Positions 38,193 to 48,277 of a stretch of DNA of 64,000 nucleotides are shown here, one piece after another (position 1 is the first letter of the stretch; each line of letters starts with the position of its first letter). The notes under the pieces were generated by a model that was given only the letters and a program-made list of their open reading frames with translations, ran no database searches and was not told the origin of the DNA. Source of the DNA: CAWBCI01 sp963787195. Its GTDB lineage: Bacteria; Bacteroidota; Bacteroidia; Bacteroidales; JAGOPY01. A program made the translations under genes and the position numbers. The stretch covers positions 114,691-178,690 of the forward strand of contig CAWBCI010000003.1 in assembly GCA_963787195.1 (NCBI GenBank), given 5' to 3'.

Positions 38193-38337
38193 CAGATCCC
38201 TCCTGCGTCGGGATGACGGTCATTTGAAGGAGTTAAGAAAAAGCGGCGCGGCACGCCTTTGAAAATCATTATGGTGTGCCGCGCCGCTTTTTCTAAATCA
38301 GCCCAGAGATCGTCATCCCGGCGCAGGCCGGGATCTG
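38193..38337. repeat. MITE-like element R2, copy 2 (145 bp)
   Basis: Left end cagatccctcctgcgtcggg...atgacg; right end cgtcatcccggcgcaggccg...gatctg, inverted relatives of each other. The central hairpin has a perfect 19-bp stem: arms 38236-38254 and 38276-38294 (AGAAAAAGCGGCGCGGCAC and its complement), loop 21 nt. It shares a 28-bp identical right end with copy 1 at 20435-20462. Confidence 0.88.
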
Positions 38338-38659
38338 TATGCTATTTGCAGTGACTCTTACAATACAAAACAGTAAGAATTAATTTATTTCCATCCTGGA
38401 ACATTCATTCTTCAATGAACTCTGCGAAGTTCAATAAGGACTTGTATTTTTGCTAGTGTTCCCACTTCCACCTGTTCTACTCTTTACACGCCTTATTGTT
38501 AATCTGTTGCCTATTAAGTTGTGTATAAAGAGTAGCCCCTATTTGGGGGGAGGCTGGGAGGGGGGCAGGAAAGTTCGTCATTTCGTCATATCGAAAGTTC
38601 GTCATATCGAAAGTTCGAAAGTTCTCTCCTCTGCCATCACCATTCTCCATTTATTCCAT
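38338..38659. other. Gene-free stretch upstream of the PHP gene
   Basis: Contains the second arm of the 16-bp inverted repeat (~38521) and a TCGAAAGTTCGTCAT-type tandem at about 38575-38625. In-frame codons upstream of the PHP start run through these repeats and are not regarded as coding. Confidence 0.4.
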
Positions 38660-38667
38660 TATTTTTG
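38660..38667 (+). promoter_or_regulatory. -7 element TATTTTTG for the PHP-GT39 operon
   Basis: TATTTTTG 28 bp upstream of the ATG at 38696. It supports that start instead of the longer in-frame reading beginning at 38450. Confidence 0.5.
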
Positions 38668-38695
38668 CCTTTTCAATGGTAAACGAAAATCCCTG

Positions 38696-39928
38696 ATGTT
38701 GAAGACCCTAAAAAAGACCGGCCTGATTATCCTGAAAGTGATTAAATGGGCCCTTATCGTAATGTTCGGAATAGTAATCTACGAATACCTGACTTGTCCT
38801 GTTTACGATTTCCCGGAACCTAAAGCCTTTTCAGGGAATTTATTGTATAATCCATACAAAGGCATCGATTCAAATTACTGGCGTCGGGCCAATTTCCAGG
38901 TGCAATCATATGCCTGGGGAGGCATTACTGATGGAAGGAAAAATTCGAACCGGGCCATCGACAGCATATATTCCTCCCTGGGATATTCCATTATCGCCAC
39001 TTCCGATTATCAGAAGATCAATCGCTGGGGAGACGAGCGTCCTTCCTATATCCCGGTTTATGAGCACGGCTACGGGATCTTCAAGAACCACCAGGTACTG
39101 GTAGGTTCTGAAAAAGTTGACTGGCGGGAATATCCCTTCTTCCAGAATCTCGAAAACAAGCAGAACATCATCAATGTGCTCCGGAAGCACAATAAACTGA
39201 TCTATATAGCCCATCCCAAACTTCGCGGAGCCTATTCACCGGATGATATGAAATACCTCACAGGTTACGACGGAATAGAAGTGCTGAATTATATGAGGGT
39301 CTCAATAGTTCACTGGGATTCGGCCCTATCGGCCGGTCATTATGTGACAGCCATCGGCGATGATGACTCCCACGATATCTCCAGGCCGATGGAAGTCGGC
39401 TATCGATGTACCTATATTTACTCGCCGGTTCTCACCGGCGACAGTATAGTTCAGGCCCTCAGGACCGGCAGGGCCTTTGCCGCAGAAATATACCGCACCT
39501 CAGATGAAACGTATGCGCAGAAAATAGCCAAGGTGAAGTTCATAGCAAAGCTCGACAAGGTGGAACTATCGGGGGATACTTTGAGAGTTGCAGTCAATAA
39601 GCCGGCATCCAAATTCCGTTTTATAGGCCAGGGAGGCAAAGTATTGAAGGAGATCAGCAATACAGATTCTGCTTCCTATATTATTAAGCCGGCAGACACT
39701 TATGTGCGGACAGAGATCTATTTCCCGAATAAAAACATATTCTACCTGAATCCAATCATCAGGTATGACGGAACGACTCCGTCGAATGCACAGCCGGCGA
39801 AGATCAACTATGTGGCATCCTGGATATTCTGGATACTCTCCTGGCTGATGCTCGCTTTTATCATTTTTGCATTCTTCTATCTTAAAAATAAAAAATACAG
39901 GAAAACCAAAGGGAATTCCCGCTCATGA
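38696..39928 (+). CDS. Membrane-anchored PHP-like phosphoesterase
   Basis: 410 residues from the ATG at 38696. N-terminal transmembrane anchor (ILKVIKWALIVMFGIVIYEY), then a PHP-like domain: DSIYSSLGYSIIATSDYQKI, GSEKVDWREYPFF, HNKLIYIAHPKLRGAYSPDD and VTAIGDDDSHDISRPMEVGY, which contain the His/Asp residues expected for metal binding. A second transmembrane helix is at about 376-400 (ASWIFWILSWLMLAFIIFAF). The catalytic part probably faces the periplasm. The gene overlaps the GT39 gene by 4 bp (ATGA), so the two are translationally coupled and probably act in the same glycan pathway. Confidence 0.75.
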   Translation: MLKTLKKTGLIILKVIKWALIVMFGIVIYEYLTCPVYDFPEPKAFSGNLLYNPYKGIDSNYWRRANFQVQSYAWGGITDGRKNSNRAIDSIYSSLGYSIIATSDYQKINRWGDERPSYIPVYEHGYGIFKNHQVLVGSEKVDWREYPFFQNLENKQNIINVLRKHNKLIYIAHPKLRGAYSPDDMKYLTGYDGIEVLNYMRVSIVHWDSALSAGHYVTAIGDDDSHDISRPMEVGYRCTYIYSPVLTGDSIVQALRTGRAFAAEIYRTSDETYAQKIAKVKFIAKLDKVELSGDTLRVAVNKPASKFRFIGQGGKVLKEISNTDSASYIIKPADTYVRTEIYFPNKNIFYLNPIIRYDGTTPSNAQPAKINYVASWIFWILSWLMLAFIIFAFFYLKNKKYRKTKGNSRS

Positions 39929-41505
39929 AAGAATCCCGGATCAAAAACTATCTCCTCGTCCTGATCCTGGTTTCAACGCTTGGCAGGGCTGTGCTTGCAT
40001 CTTTACTGGAGCTGGGAAACGATGAAGTGTATTATCGTCTGTATGCCCTTTACCCGGCCCTCAGTCATTTCGATCATCCCCCCATGGTCGGGCTTGTCAT
40101 GCGCCTCTTCAGTTTAAATTTACACCTGCATTCGGAGTTCTTCCTGCGTCTGGCAGCAATTGTATTCGGTAGTCTCTCGACCTGGCTGATATACCTCGCT
40201 GGAAAAACCATCAAAGATGCCCTCACGGGCTGGTACGCGGCGATTTTATACACAGCCTCCATCTATGCTTTTATAATCAGCGGTACTTTTATACTGCCCG
40301 ATTCACCCCAGGTTTTCTTCTGGGTGCTCAGCCTTTATATCATGGCACTGATCTTTAAAGACCAGGAAATAAAAGGCCGGAACAAATGGCTGATGCTTGC
40401 CCTTGGAGCCAGCATAGGTTTGGGTATGATCTCCAAATACACTTCGGTTTTCCTATGGCTTGGGATTGGACTGTATATATTATTTTATCAGCGTCGCTGG
40501 TTTAAGGAATTTTCTTTCTACGGTGCCATTTTAATTTCAGCCCTTATATTCCTCCCCGTTATCATATGGAATGTTCAGAATCAATTTATATCATTTACTT
40601 TTCATAGCGACAGGCTAAGTATTTTCGGCTCAGGAATAAGACCTGATTATTTTCTGACGGAATTACTTGGAGAAATAGGCTATAATAATCCTGTGAACTG
40701 GGGCATAGCCTTTGCAGCCATATGGACATTTTTCAGGAGAAGGAAACCTATTATTGAAGCAAAATATGGTCGGCTTATCTTATTTCTCTCCCTGCCACTC
40801 ATTATATTGTTCCTGTTCTTTTCCCTTTTTCGCCCAACACTTCCTCATTGGACTGGTCCGGCTTATGTGAGCCTGTTATTGCTTTCGGCCTCTTACCTGA
40901 GTTTTTTCCGGTCAAAGGCACATAATTGTTATGTAATGCCTATACCTGCCGGAATAGCGCTGGGCTTAACCCTCACAGTATCTGTACTCGGCGTATGGCA
41001 GGTCAATAAAGGTATTTTTTATAACGGAAAGGAGAAAGACATTAGCCTCAGGGGAGAAAAGGATATTTCACTGGATATGTATGGCTGGGAACAAATCGGA
41101 AAAGCATTTGAAAAGGTAACTTCCTGGGATGTTTCGGAAGGTACTATGCCGGCACATGCCCCCATCATTTCCTATCGCTGGTTCCCGGCTGCCAACCAGG
41201 ATTATTACCTGGCAGAGCCTGCCGGCACCTATACTTTGGCTATAGGCCCCCTTGACCGTATCCATAAGTATGCATGGATCAACCACGACAGGGGCGGATT
41301 CCACCTCGGTATGGATGCTTATTACATCACTACAAGCCGGGATTTTGCTTCCCCGGAATCAACAATGAAAACTTATTTTCAGCAAATAATCCCCAGGGAT
41401 ACCATTCCCGTGATTCGCGGAGGTAAAATTGCCGAATATGCGTTTATTTATCAATTGAAAGGCCTCGAAAAAATACCGGAGGATGATCTGAAAGACATAA
41501 GGTAA
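39925..41505 (+). CDS. Glycosyltransferase family 39 (PMT/ArnT-like) membrane protein
   Basis: 526 residues with about ten or more transmembrane segments. The first periplasmic loop has the family signature GNDEVYYRLYALYPALSHFD followed by HPPMVG, the catalytic Asp-Glu and the HFDHPP motif. Later segments include LPDSPQVFFWVLSLYIMALI and LPHWTGPAYVSLLLLSASYL. The enzymes use polyprenyl-phosphate sugars to glycosylate proteins or lipid A. ATGA overlap with the PHP gene upstream. Confidence 0.88.
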   Translation: MKESRIKNYLLVLILVSTLGRAVLASLLELGNDEVYYRLYALYPALSHFDHPPMVGLVMRLFSLNLHLHSEFFLRLAAIVFGSLSTWLIYLAGKTIKDALTGWYAAILYTASIYAFIISGTFILPDSPQVFFWVLSLYIMALIFKDQEIKGRNKWLMLALGASIGLGMISKYTSVFLWLGIGLYILFYQRRWFKEFSFYGAILISALIFLPVIIWNVQNQFISFTFHSDRLSIFGSGIRPDYFLTELLGEIGYNNPVNWGIAFAAIWTFFRRRKPIIEAKYGRLILFLSLPLIILFLFFSLFRPTLPHWTGPAYVSLLLLSASYLSFFRSKAHNCYVMPIPAGIALGLTLTVSVLGVWQVNKGIFYNGKEKDISLRGEKDISLDMYGWEQIGKAFEKVTSWDVSEGTMPAHAPIISYRWFPAANQDYYLAEPAGTYTLAIGPLDRIHKYAWINHDRGGFHLGMDAYYITTSRDFASPESTMKTYFQQIIPRDTIPVIRGGKIAEYAFIYQLKGLEKIPEDDLKDIR

Positions 41506-41534
41506 TCATCAGGGCCTTTAAAATTTTAGATAGC

Positions 41535-42422
41535 ATGAAGAAGACCAGATTTGTAATATTTGTATTTACTCTGTTGATCATGTCTGCCTGCACCCCGGGC
41601 AAACAACTCACTCAGTTGACGGACGAAGGTTCTACAGCAATGCAGGCAGGAGATTTCGAAAAGGCCTTTAATATTTACGAACAATTAATCCAGGATTATA
41701 CTAAGAAAGGCAAGTCTGATGAATGCCCCTATTACGGAAAGGCCGGGGAAGCTGCCCTTGCACTCGGGAATACGGATAAGGCGATAGAATATCTCTCACT
41801 AGGCGTGAATCATCCCGGCGCTCAGCCTGATATGTGTGATGACCTGGCAAAAGCATACCGGAAAATCGATAATCTGTCGAAAGAGATCGAAACCCTGGAA
41901 GATTGTCTGAAGAAATTCCCGGACACACCTGTGAAAGCTGCGGAACAAAAAAGGCTTTTCGAGACTTACGTGGAGAGCGAGAACTGGGACCTGGCCCTTA
42001 AACTCTGGCCTGCAATAAAGCAACAGGCTGCCAATAATGTCAGTTTACAGGAAGGATATTTTAGGGTGAATGAAAAACTGAAGAATGACAGCATCTGTGA
42101 TGTTCTTGCCCCTAAGCTATTACAGATGGACCCAAAAAATGTGACCGGACTGGAATGGGAGGCAAAAAAATATTACTGGAAAGCTGAAAATCTTTACCAG
42201 AAGGAAATGGCGGCTTATGATAAACATAAAACCAACCGTCAGTACAATCATCTGGTAAAAGCTCTGGATATAGTGACAGCTAATTTTAAAAAATCGCTTA
42301 AATATTTTAAAAATCTGTATTCGATAAAACCAGATAAGGAATATGCAAAATACCTGGCGAATATTTATGCCCGGATGGATGATAAAAAGGAGGCGGATTA
42401 TTATCTGAATCTAAGCAAATAA
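41535..42422 (+). CDS. TPR-containing lipoprotein
   Basis: 295 residues. Lipoprotein signal FVFTLLIMSAC with Cys19, then tetratricopeptide-like helical repeats: TAMQAGDFEKAFNIYEQLIQ, AGEAALALGNTDKAIEYLSL and DDLAKAYRKIDNLSKEIETL. It probably acts as an outer-membrane-anchored protein-interaction scaffold. It starts 29 bp after the GT39 stop and likely belongs to that operon. Confidence 0.8.
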   Translation: MKKTRFVIFVFTLLIMSACTPGKQLTQLTDEGSTAMQAGDFEKAFNIYEQLIQDYTKKGKSDECPYYGKAGEAALALGNTDKAIEYLSLGVNHPGAQPDMCDDLAKAYRKIDNLSKEIETLEDCLKKFPDTPVKAAEQKRLFETYVESENWDLALKLWPAIKQQAANNVSLQEGYFRVNEKLKNDSICDVLAPKLLQMDPKNVTGLEWEAKKYYWKAENLYQKEMAAYDKHKTNRQYNHLVKALDIVTANFKKSLKYFKNLYSIKPDKEYAKYLANIYARMDDKKEADYYLNLSK

Positions 42423-42424
42423 AA

Positions 42425-42458
42425 ACCCCCGGGATTACAAAACCGGGGGTCTGACTTT
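42425..42458. terminator. Bidirectional intrinsic terminator between TPR lipoprotein and fumC
   Basis: Stem ACCCCCGG (42425-42432) and CCGGGGGT (42443-42450), with T-rich DNA on the + side and five T immediately after the stem on the minus strand. It serves the two convergent genes. Confidence 0.85.
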
Positions 42459-42460
42459 TT

Positions 42461-43852
42461 CTAGCGTCCGATCATTTTCATCGGATCCACCCATTCATCA
42501 AATTCTTTTTCAGTCAGCAGTCCTAATTCCAGGGCGGCTTCCTTAAGTGTCTTATGCTCAGAATGGGCTTTCTTGGCTATTTTCGCTGCATTGTCATAGC
42601 CAATATGGGTATTTAATGCAGTTACCAGCATCAATGAATTCTGCAGGTTCTTTTTGATGTAGGGCATATTCGGCTCAATGCCCACAGCGCAGTTATCATT
42701 GAAGGATACACAAGCTTCTCCGAGCAATCTCGCCGATTCTAGGAAATTATGGATCATCACGGGTTTGAATACATTCAGCTGGAAATGTCCATGTGTCCCG
42801 CCAACGTTAATAGTTACGTCATTTCCAATAACCTGGGCACAGACCATCGAAAGGGCCTCGTTCTGTGTCGGGTTGACTTTCCCGGGCATGATGGATGAAC
42901 CGGGCTCATTTGCCGGAAGGCTCAATTCACTATAGCCGCAACGCGGACCGGAGGCCAGCAGGCGGATATTGTTTGCAATATGCATGAGGCTAACGGCCAG
43001 GGTTTTCAGGGCGCCGGAACTTTCTACTATGGCATCGTGTGCCGAAAGTGCCTCGAATTTATTCTCTGCTGTAATAAACGGGAATCCAGAGATTTCCGCA
43101 ATTTTCTTAGCTACCAAAACATCATATCCTTTAGGCGTATTAATTCCGGTTCCAACTGCAGTGCCACCAAGTGCAAGTTCGGAAAGGTGAGGAAGTGTGT
43201 TTTTAAGTGCTCTCAAGCCGTGATCCAGCTGGGAAGCATAACCTGAAAATTCCTGTCCGAGGGTCAGGGGAGTGGCATCCATTAAATGGGTGCGGCCTGT
43301 TTTTACTATATCCTTAAATTCTTCGGTTTTCTTCAGCAGGGTATCCCGTAAAAGTTCTACACCCGGTATGGTGGTTTCCATCACCCTTTTATAAGCTGCA
43401 ATATGCATGGCGGTAGGGAAGGTGTCGTTCGACGACTGTGATTTATTTACATCATCGTTAGGATGTATAAGTTTCTGTCCTTCTCCCAGATTTCCGCCCA
43501 GCACCACATGGGCGCGGTTGGCCACCACTTCATTTACATTCATATTGGATTGGGTCCCTGATCCGGTTTGCCAGATAACCAGCGGGAAATGCTCGTTCAG
43601 CTTGCCTTCTATGATTTCATCACAAACTTTGCAAATGATGTCCTTCTTTTCAGCCGGCAGGACACCCAACTCAAAATTGGCCAGGGCGGCAGCTTTTTTC
43701 AGGATCCCGAAAGCGCTTATGATCTCAAGCGGCATGGAGCCGGGATCACCTATCTTAAAATTCATCCTGGATCGTTGTGTCTGGGCTCCCCAGTACTTTT
43801 CGGCGGGTACCTCAATGGTTCCCATGGTGTCCTTTTCTGTTCTTGTATTCAT
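42461..43852 (-). CDS. fumC: Fumarate hydratase class II
   Basis: 463 residues, full length. Substrate and active-site segments are [40 protein letters not shown] (catalytic His) and the family signature [13 protein letters not shown]. Aspartase lookalikes share the signature; the overall length and the [17 protein letters not shown] region favour FumC. It interconverts fumarate and malate in the TCA cycle without an iron-sulfur cluster. Confidence 0.93.
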   Translation of the reverse strand: MNTRTEKDTMGTIEVPAEKYWGAQTQRSRMNFKIGDPGSMPLEIISAFGILKKAAALANFELGVLPAEKKDIICKVCDEIIEGKLNEHFPLVIWQTGSGTQSNMNVNEVVANRAHVVLGGNLGEGQKLIHPNDDVNKSQSSNDTFPTAMHIAAYKRVMETTIPGVELLRDTLLKKTEEFKDIVKTGRTHLMDATPLTLGQEFSGYASQLDHGLRALKNTLPHLSELALGGTAVGTGINTPKGYDVLVAKKIAEISGFPFITAENKFEALSAHDAIVESSGALKTLAVSLMHIANNIRLLASGPRCGYSELSLPANEPGSSIMPGKVNPTQNEALSMVCAQVIGNDVTINVGGTHGHFQLNVFKPVMIHNFLESARLLGEACVSFNDNCAVGIEPNMPYIKKNLQNSLMLVTALNTHIGYDNAAKIAKKAHSEHKTLKEAALELGLLTEKEFDEWVDPMKMIGR

Positions 43853-43901
43853 TTTTCTTAGCTTTTAGCTTTTTATTTTTATTTTGGAATGATGTTGGAA
43901 T

Positions 43902-44246
43902 TCAAGCTATTATTTTTTCAATTGCACTCACCGGGTCACCGATCACAGCCTTATGATCCTTCACGATGATAGGCCTTTGTATCAGTTTGGGGTTTTCGAC
44001 CAGGATATGGATCCATTCTTCGTCGGAGAAGTTCTTTCCTTTTAATTCTTTCCTGTAAAGTTCTTCCTGGGTTCGTATTATTTCAGTAGGTTTTTTATTC
44101 AGTTTGGCCAGGATGAGTTTCAGTTCTTCTTCAGCCAGGGGATTTTTAATATAATCGATGATTTGGGGCTGGATACCATTGTCGAGGAGGTACTGCAATC
44201 CGGCTCTTGACTTACGGCATCTTGGGTTGTGATAAATCTGGATCAT
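43902..44246 (-). CDS. ArsC/Spx-family thioredoxin-fold protein (arsenate-reductase-like)
   Basis: 114 residues. The N-terminus IQIYHNPRCRKSRAGLQYLL contains Cys10 followed by RKS, the single catalytic Cys of glutaredoxin-linked ArsC proteins. PKLIQRPIIVKDHKAVIGDP is the conserved C-terminal segment. There are no ars operon genes nearby, so a stress-related YffB/ArsC-like role is as likely as true arsenate reduction. It is downstream of fumC's promoter side, on the same strand as prfB. Confidence 0.85.
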   Translation of the reverse strand: MIQIYHNPRCRKSRAGLQYLLDNGIQPQIIDYIKNPLAEEELKLILAKLNKKPTEIIRTQEELYRKELKGKNFSDEEWIHILVENPKLIQRPIIVKDHKAVIGDPVSAIEKIIA

Positions 44247-44336
44247 AATTTAGTAGATTGATAAAAAGTACCGGAAGAAGTAATTTCTTCCTGAAAATTT
44301 ATTTCTGCTAATTTATATATTTTTTAGAAAGGAAGA

Positions 44337-45426
<1,090 letters not shown>

Positions 45427-45451
45427 GGCTGGTGTTTTTAATTTGGGAATG

Positions 45452-45459
45452 CAAAGGTA
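45452..45459 (-). promoter_or_regulatory. -7 element TACCTTTG for prfB
   Basis: Minus-strand TACCTTTG, 25 bp upstream of the prfB ATG at 45426. Confidence 0.5.
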
Positions 45460-45496
45460 TGGTTTTTTTAATTTGCTGAAAAGATTGCTTTAGAAT

Positions 45497-45668
45497 AAAC
45501 TACCCCGCCGCAAGCAGCGGGGTAGTTTAAGGAAATATCTCTTATTCGTCTCAAGAGACGGGGAATTTGTCCCATCAGATCCCGAATAAGACTTCGTCTT
45601 TTCGGGATCAATTCGACTAACAATTTTTTTCAAGCGAAGCGAAGAAAAAATTGAGTCTCATTGATTAA
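45497..45668 (-). repeat. Stop-proximal dispersed element R1, copy C, with perfect terminal hairpin
   Basis: Reads on the minus strand from 6 bp after the recX stop: gagactcaattttttcttcg, the GATCCCGAAAAGACG...CTTATTCGGGATC pair, GTCTCTTGAGAC, then a perfect 12-bp stem AAACTACCCCGC/GCGGGGTAGTTT (45497-45528) with an 8-nt loop. The order is the same as copies A and B. Confidence 0.88.
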
Positions 45669-45674
45669 AGAATG

Positions 45675-46130
45675 TCAGATGCTTTCATTTGCTGCCTGCA
45701 TGGCAATGGAAAAGTGGTAGCCTTTCTGAACAGCATAATTTATCAGTTTCTTTTTTATGATGAAGGGATCGGTATCACGGATCTCCCTCTTTTTCTTCTT
45801 CAGCAGGTCGAGCAAGGTATTGAAATATTCCTCTTCACTGATCTCCTGAAGACCTATTTGTATAATCAGCTCCGGGACCTGTTTTTTTGTGAGTTCAAAA
45901 ATGATCTTGTTCTTTCCCCAGTGATTAATCCTGAATTTCCCACCGGCAAAAAGCTTTGCATAGCGTTCTTCATTCAGGTAATTATCTTTCCGGAGCGATT
46001 CGATGATCTTGTCGGTATTTTTCTGGCCCACATTCCAGCTTCTAAGCTTATTGGCGACCTCCTGTACACATCGCTCCTGCGTCGAACAATAGTGCCTGGC
46101 CCTATTCAAAACGAACTCGAAATCAGACAT
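45675..46130 (-). CDS. recX: Regulatory protein RecX
   Basis: 151 residues, the usual RecX size. Three-helix repeats are visible: LNRARHYCSTQERCVQEVAN, DKIIESLRKDNYLNEERYAK and KLFAGGKFRINHWGKNKIIF. RecX binds RecA filaments and limits recombination. It is not next to recA here, which is common in Bacteroidota. Its stop is followed almost at once by R1 copy C. Confidence 0.9.
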   Translation of the reverse strand: MSDFEFVLNRARHYCSTQERCVQEVANKLRSWNVGQKNTDKIIESLRKDNYLNEERYAKLFAGGKFRINHWGKNKIIFELTKKQVPELIIQIGLQEISEEEYFNTLLDLLKKKKREIRDTDPFIIKKKLINYAVQKGYHFSIAMQAANESI

Positions 46131-46199
46131 AATGATGGCTTTTATATGGATGGTTTATAATTCCGGTTTAATTTCCTTTATGATTTTTTTTTAATTCTT

Positions 46200-46895
46200 T
46201 CATTCTTTCATCAGTTCATTTACCAGTTCCGGCGCTCCTTCCCCGGCTTTTTTCTGAATGACCTTCAGATTGGGAATGCCGGATAAATTTGAGGCCGCCG
46301 GATCTATCAGGTATTTGCTGCATTCTTCCGGCACAAAATGTATCAGTCCGGCTGCAGGATATACTTTTAAAGAAGTGCCGATTACTATGAAGATATCAGC
46401 CCCGGAGGATATTTCCATCGCTTTCTCAATCATGGGAACAGGCTCCCCGAACCACACTATATGGGGCCGGAGCTGTGTTCCTTTTTCGCAAAGGTCGCCC
46501 CGTTTTAGTTCCCAGCCTTCCAGGTCATAGATCAGCTCAGGGTAGACCGAACTGCGGACTTTCTTAAGTTCTCCGTGCAGGTGGACCACATTCGACGATC
46601 TGGCCCTTTCATGCAGGTCATCCACGTTTTGGGTGATTACTGTGACATTGAATTTATCTTCCAGGCGGGCGATGGCAAAATGGGCAGCATTCGGCTCCAC
46701 CTCGTAAAGTTGTTTCCGGCGCTGGTTATAAAAATCCAGGACCAGGTCCATATTATTCAACCAGGCTTCGGGAGTAGCAACATCTTCCACCCGGTAGTTA
46801 TTCCACAGGCCATTATTGTCGCGGAAAGTACTCAGTCCGCTTTCGGCGCTGACACCCGCACCACTTAGGACGACGATATTCTTCATTTTAAGCAA
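46200..46895 (-). CDS. Sir2-family NAD-dependent protein deacylase
   Basis: 231 residues, cytoplasmic. NAD-binding motifs are LSGAGVSAESGLSTFRDNNG, VTVITQNVDDLHERA and the catalytic His in VVHLHGELKKVRSS. The later PHIVWFGEPVPMIEKAMEIS and FIVIGTSLKVYPAAGLIHFV complete the Rossmann part. Only one Cys (GDLCEKG) remains where canonical sirtuins have four zinc ligands, so the zinc module is reduced. It should remove acetyl or acyl groups from lysines; the acyl preference cannot be read from sequence. Confidence 0.9.
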   Translation of the reverse strand: MLKMKNIVVLSGAGVSAESGLSTFRDNNGLWNNYRVEDVATPEAWLNNMDLVLDFYNQRRKQLYEVEPNAAHFAIARLEDKFNVTVITQNVDDLHERARSSNVVHLHGELKKVRSSVYPELIYDLEGWELKRGDLCEKGTQLRPHIVWFGEPVPMIEKAMEISSGADIFIVIGTSLKVYPAAGLIHFVPEECSKYLIDPAASNLSGIPNLKVIQKKAGEGAPELVNELMKE

Positions 46896-46943
46896 AATTC
46901 TACCTATAAAATTAGTGAAAATATTGACGGGAGCAGTTGGGAA

Positions 46944-47023
46944 AGTCAGCAGTCAGCAGTCAGCGGTCAGCAGTCGGCAGTCAGCAGTCGTCAGTCGTCG
47001 GTCTTCAGTCGTCGGTCAGAAGT
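46944..47023. repeat. CAGTCAG/TCGTCAG-type tandem repeat
   Basis: Imperfect runs of AGTCAGC, then AGTCGTC, over about 80 bp. A shorter relative lies at about 56165-56197. It borders the left side of the transposase region. Confidence 0.8.
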
Positions 47024-47100
47024 CTCGTGATAATTTTTGCAAATCTGAAATCTGAAAACAGCCATTTGAAATCTGAAATGATAAGGGTCCGGAACGGACC

Positions 47101-47180
47101 GCACAGTAATAGCCCAGGCATTTATGCCTGGGGACGGGATGCCCCGACCTACGCCAAGTCCCGTAAGGGACGACACATGT
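47101..47180. repeat. REP-like palindromes left of the transposase
   Basis: CCCAGGCATTTATGCCTGGG (47113-47132) and the hairpin AGTCCCGTAAGGGACGACA (about 47157-47175). Both recur inverted on the other side of the transposase gene, at 47752-47772, 47961-47981 and 47919-47939. Confidence 0.85.
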
Positions 47181-47633
47181 TTATCCCCAGATAAACCTAT
47201 CATCATATGGAATGCCAGCCTCTTTGATGAACCTGAGGTATTCCTCCCGGAAGCTAATTTTACGGTGGTGCGCTTCCTGGTTCCGGATGTATTGCAATGT
47301 CTTAACAACCCTGTCAGGACTTACGCTGATGGATGCATATCCAACCTGCCAGGCGAACCTGCTCATGTCCTTATACTCTTCATGTATCCATTTTGATGAA
47401 TTTCCCTTGATCAGTTGAACAGCTTTTGCTATGGTCAGAGTAGATGGCATGGATATCAGCAGGTGGACATGTTCGCTGACGCCCCCTATTTCCAGGGCTT
47501 TCATATTGTTATTGGAGGCTATGCCGGCCATATAGGCCCAAAGGTCATGCCTGATCTCAGGGGAAATGAGTTTCTGCCTGTTCAGGGTGCTGAACACGAA
47601 ATGGATGTGGACGGAATTGAAATGAGATGCCAT
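47181..47633 (-). mobile_element. tnpA: IS200/REP-associated Y1 transposase (TnpA/RAYT-like)
   Basis: 150 residues, intact. The HUH-type motif is GGVSEHVHLLISMPSTLTIA, and the catalytic Tyr lies in VVKTLQYIRNQEAHHRKISF. The start HFNSVHIHFVFSTLNRQKLI and the IKGNSSKWIHEEY segment match the IS200-like Y1 superfamily. Flanking palindromes with the sequence CCCAGGCATAAATGCCTGGG on both sides suggest it acts on REP-like hairpins rather than being a simple IS. No TnpB gene is present. Single-strand peel-and-paste transposition is known for the family; activity here is inferred. Confidence 0.92.
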
Positions 47634-47749
47634 GATGGATTATTATTAGTTATTGTATTTTTTTGTTTATCCATTTCATGGATATTTATACCTGTCGGAA
47701 AGGGGAAAATTTTTGGGATTTATCCGGGATTATGATTTTTTACCATCTT

Positions 47750-47805
47750 CTCCCCAGGCATAAATGCCTGGGCTATTGCTGTGACGTCCTTTCAGGACTT
47801 ATCGA
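47750..47805. repeat. REP-like element right of the transposase, copy 1
   Basis: The palindrome (47752-47772), then ctattgctgtgacgtccttt and caggact. Almost identical to 47961-48008. Confidence 0.85.
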
Positions 47806-47914
47806 GTAACACACTTGAAATTGTTATGTTCCGATTTAGCGATTCTTAAGTAAAAACTTAATAACTAATAAACTTCAACTCTACACTTTGCATTTTGCAC
47901 TTTGAACTAGCTTT
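47806..47914. other. Spacer between the two right-hand REP elements
   Basis: AT-rich with a short ctacactttgcattttgcac run; no gene. Confidence 0.3.
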
Positions 47915-48010
47915 CTGTGTCGTCCCTTGCGGGACTCGGAAATCTGTTGCCGTCATTTTTCCCCAGGCATAAATGCCTGGGCTATTGCTGTTACGTCCTT
48001 TCAGGACTCT
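47915..48010. repeat. REP-like element right of the transposase, copy 2, plus GTCCC hairpin
   Basis: GTGTCGTCCCTTGCGGGACT (47918-47937) is the inverse of the left-hand hairpin; the palindrome at 47961-47981 is followed by ctattgctgttacgtccttt and caggact. Confidence 0.85.
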
Positions 48011-48035
48011 GAAATCTGAAATCCTGCCCCAAACT

Positions 48036-48220
48036 CTAAATTCTACAATCTTTAATGATTTTATTTTGGATAATTGGATAAAGCCTCCTAAATTTAGGGT
48101 CAAATAGAAATGCTGGGTTTGAAAAGATATACTCCATCAAAATTCGAATGTTTATTTAGCTAAATTTATATAAAGTCTAAAGCTATCTTCTTAAATAGAT
48201 ATTGCAGATAGAAAGATATT
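48036..48220 (+). repeat. Dispersed element R4, copy 1
   Basis: Shared with 56231-56420 in order: ctaaattctacaatctttaa, ataattggataaagcct, aaatttagggtcaaatag, tttgaaaagatata, attcgaatgtttat and agctatcttcttaaatag. Both copies end ~50 bp upstream of a + strand gene. Confidence 0.7.
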
Positions 48221-48277
48221 TTGTAGATTTATTCAAAACTTACCATAATTAGCATAATTATTTAAAAACCAAAAGCC

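Noticed and set aside
38450..38695. N-terminal extension of the PHP protein
   Set aside because: It runs through TCGAAAGTTCGTCAT repeats; promoter element and membrane anchor support the start at 38696.
43407..43868. 153-codon frame antisense to fumC
   Set aside because: It mirrors a highly conserved gene on the other strand and lacks its own start context.
45672..46160. 162-codon frame antisense to recX
   Set aside because: RecX is clearly recognisable on the other strand; the antisense frame is a shadow.
47858..48103. 81-codon minus-strand frame across the REP elements
   Set aside because: Its translation reads through the palindromes (NSPGIYAWG) and is a repeat artefact.
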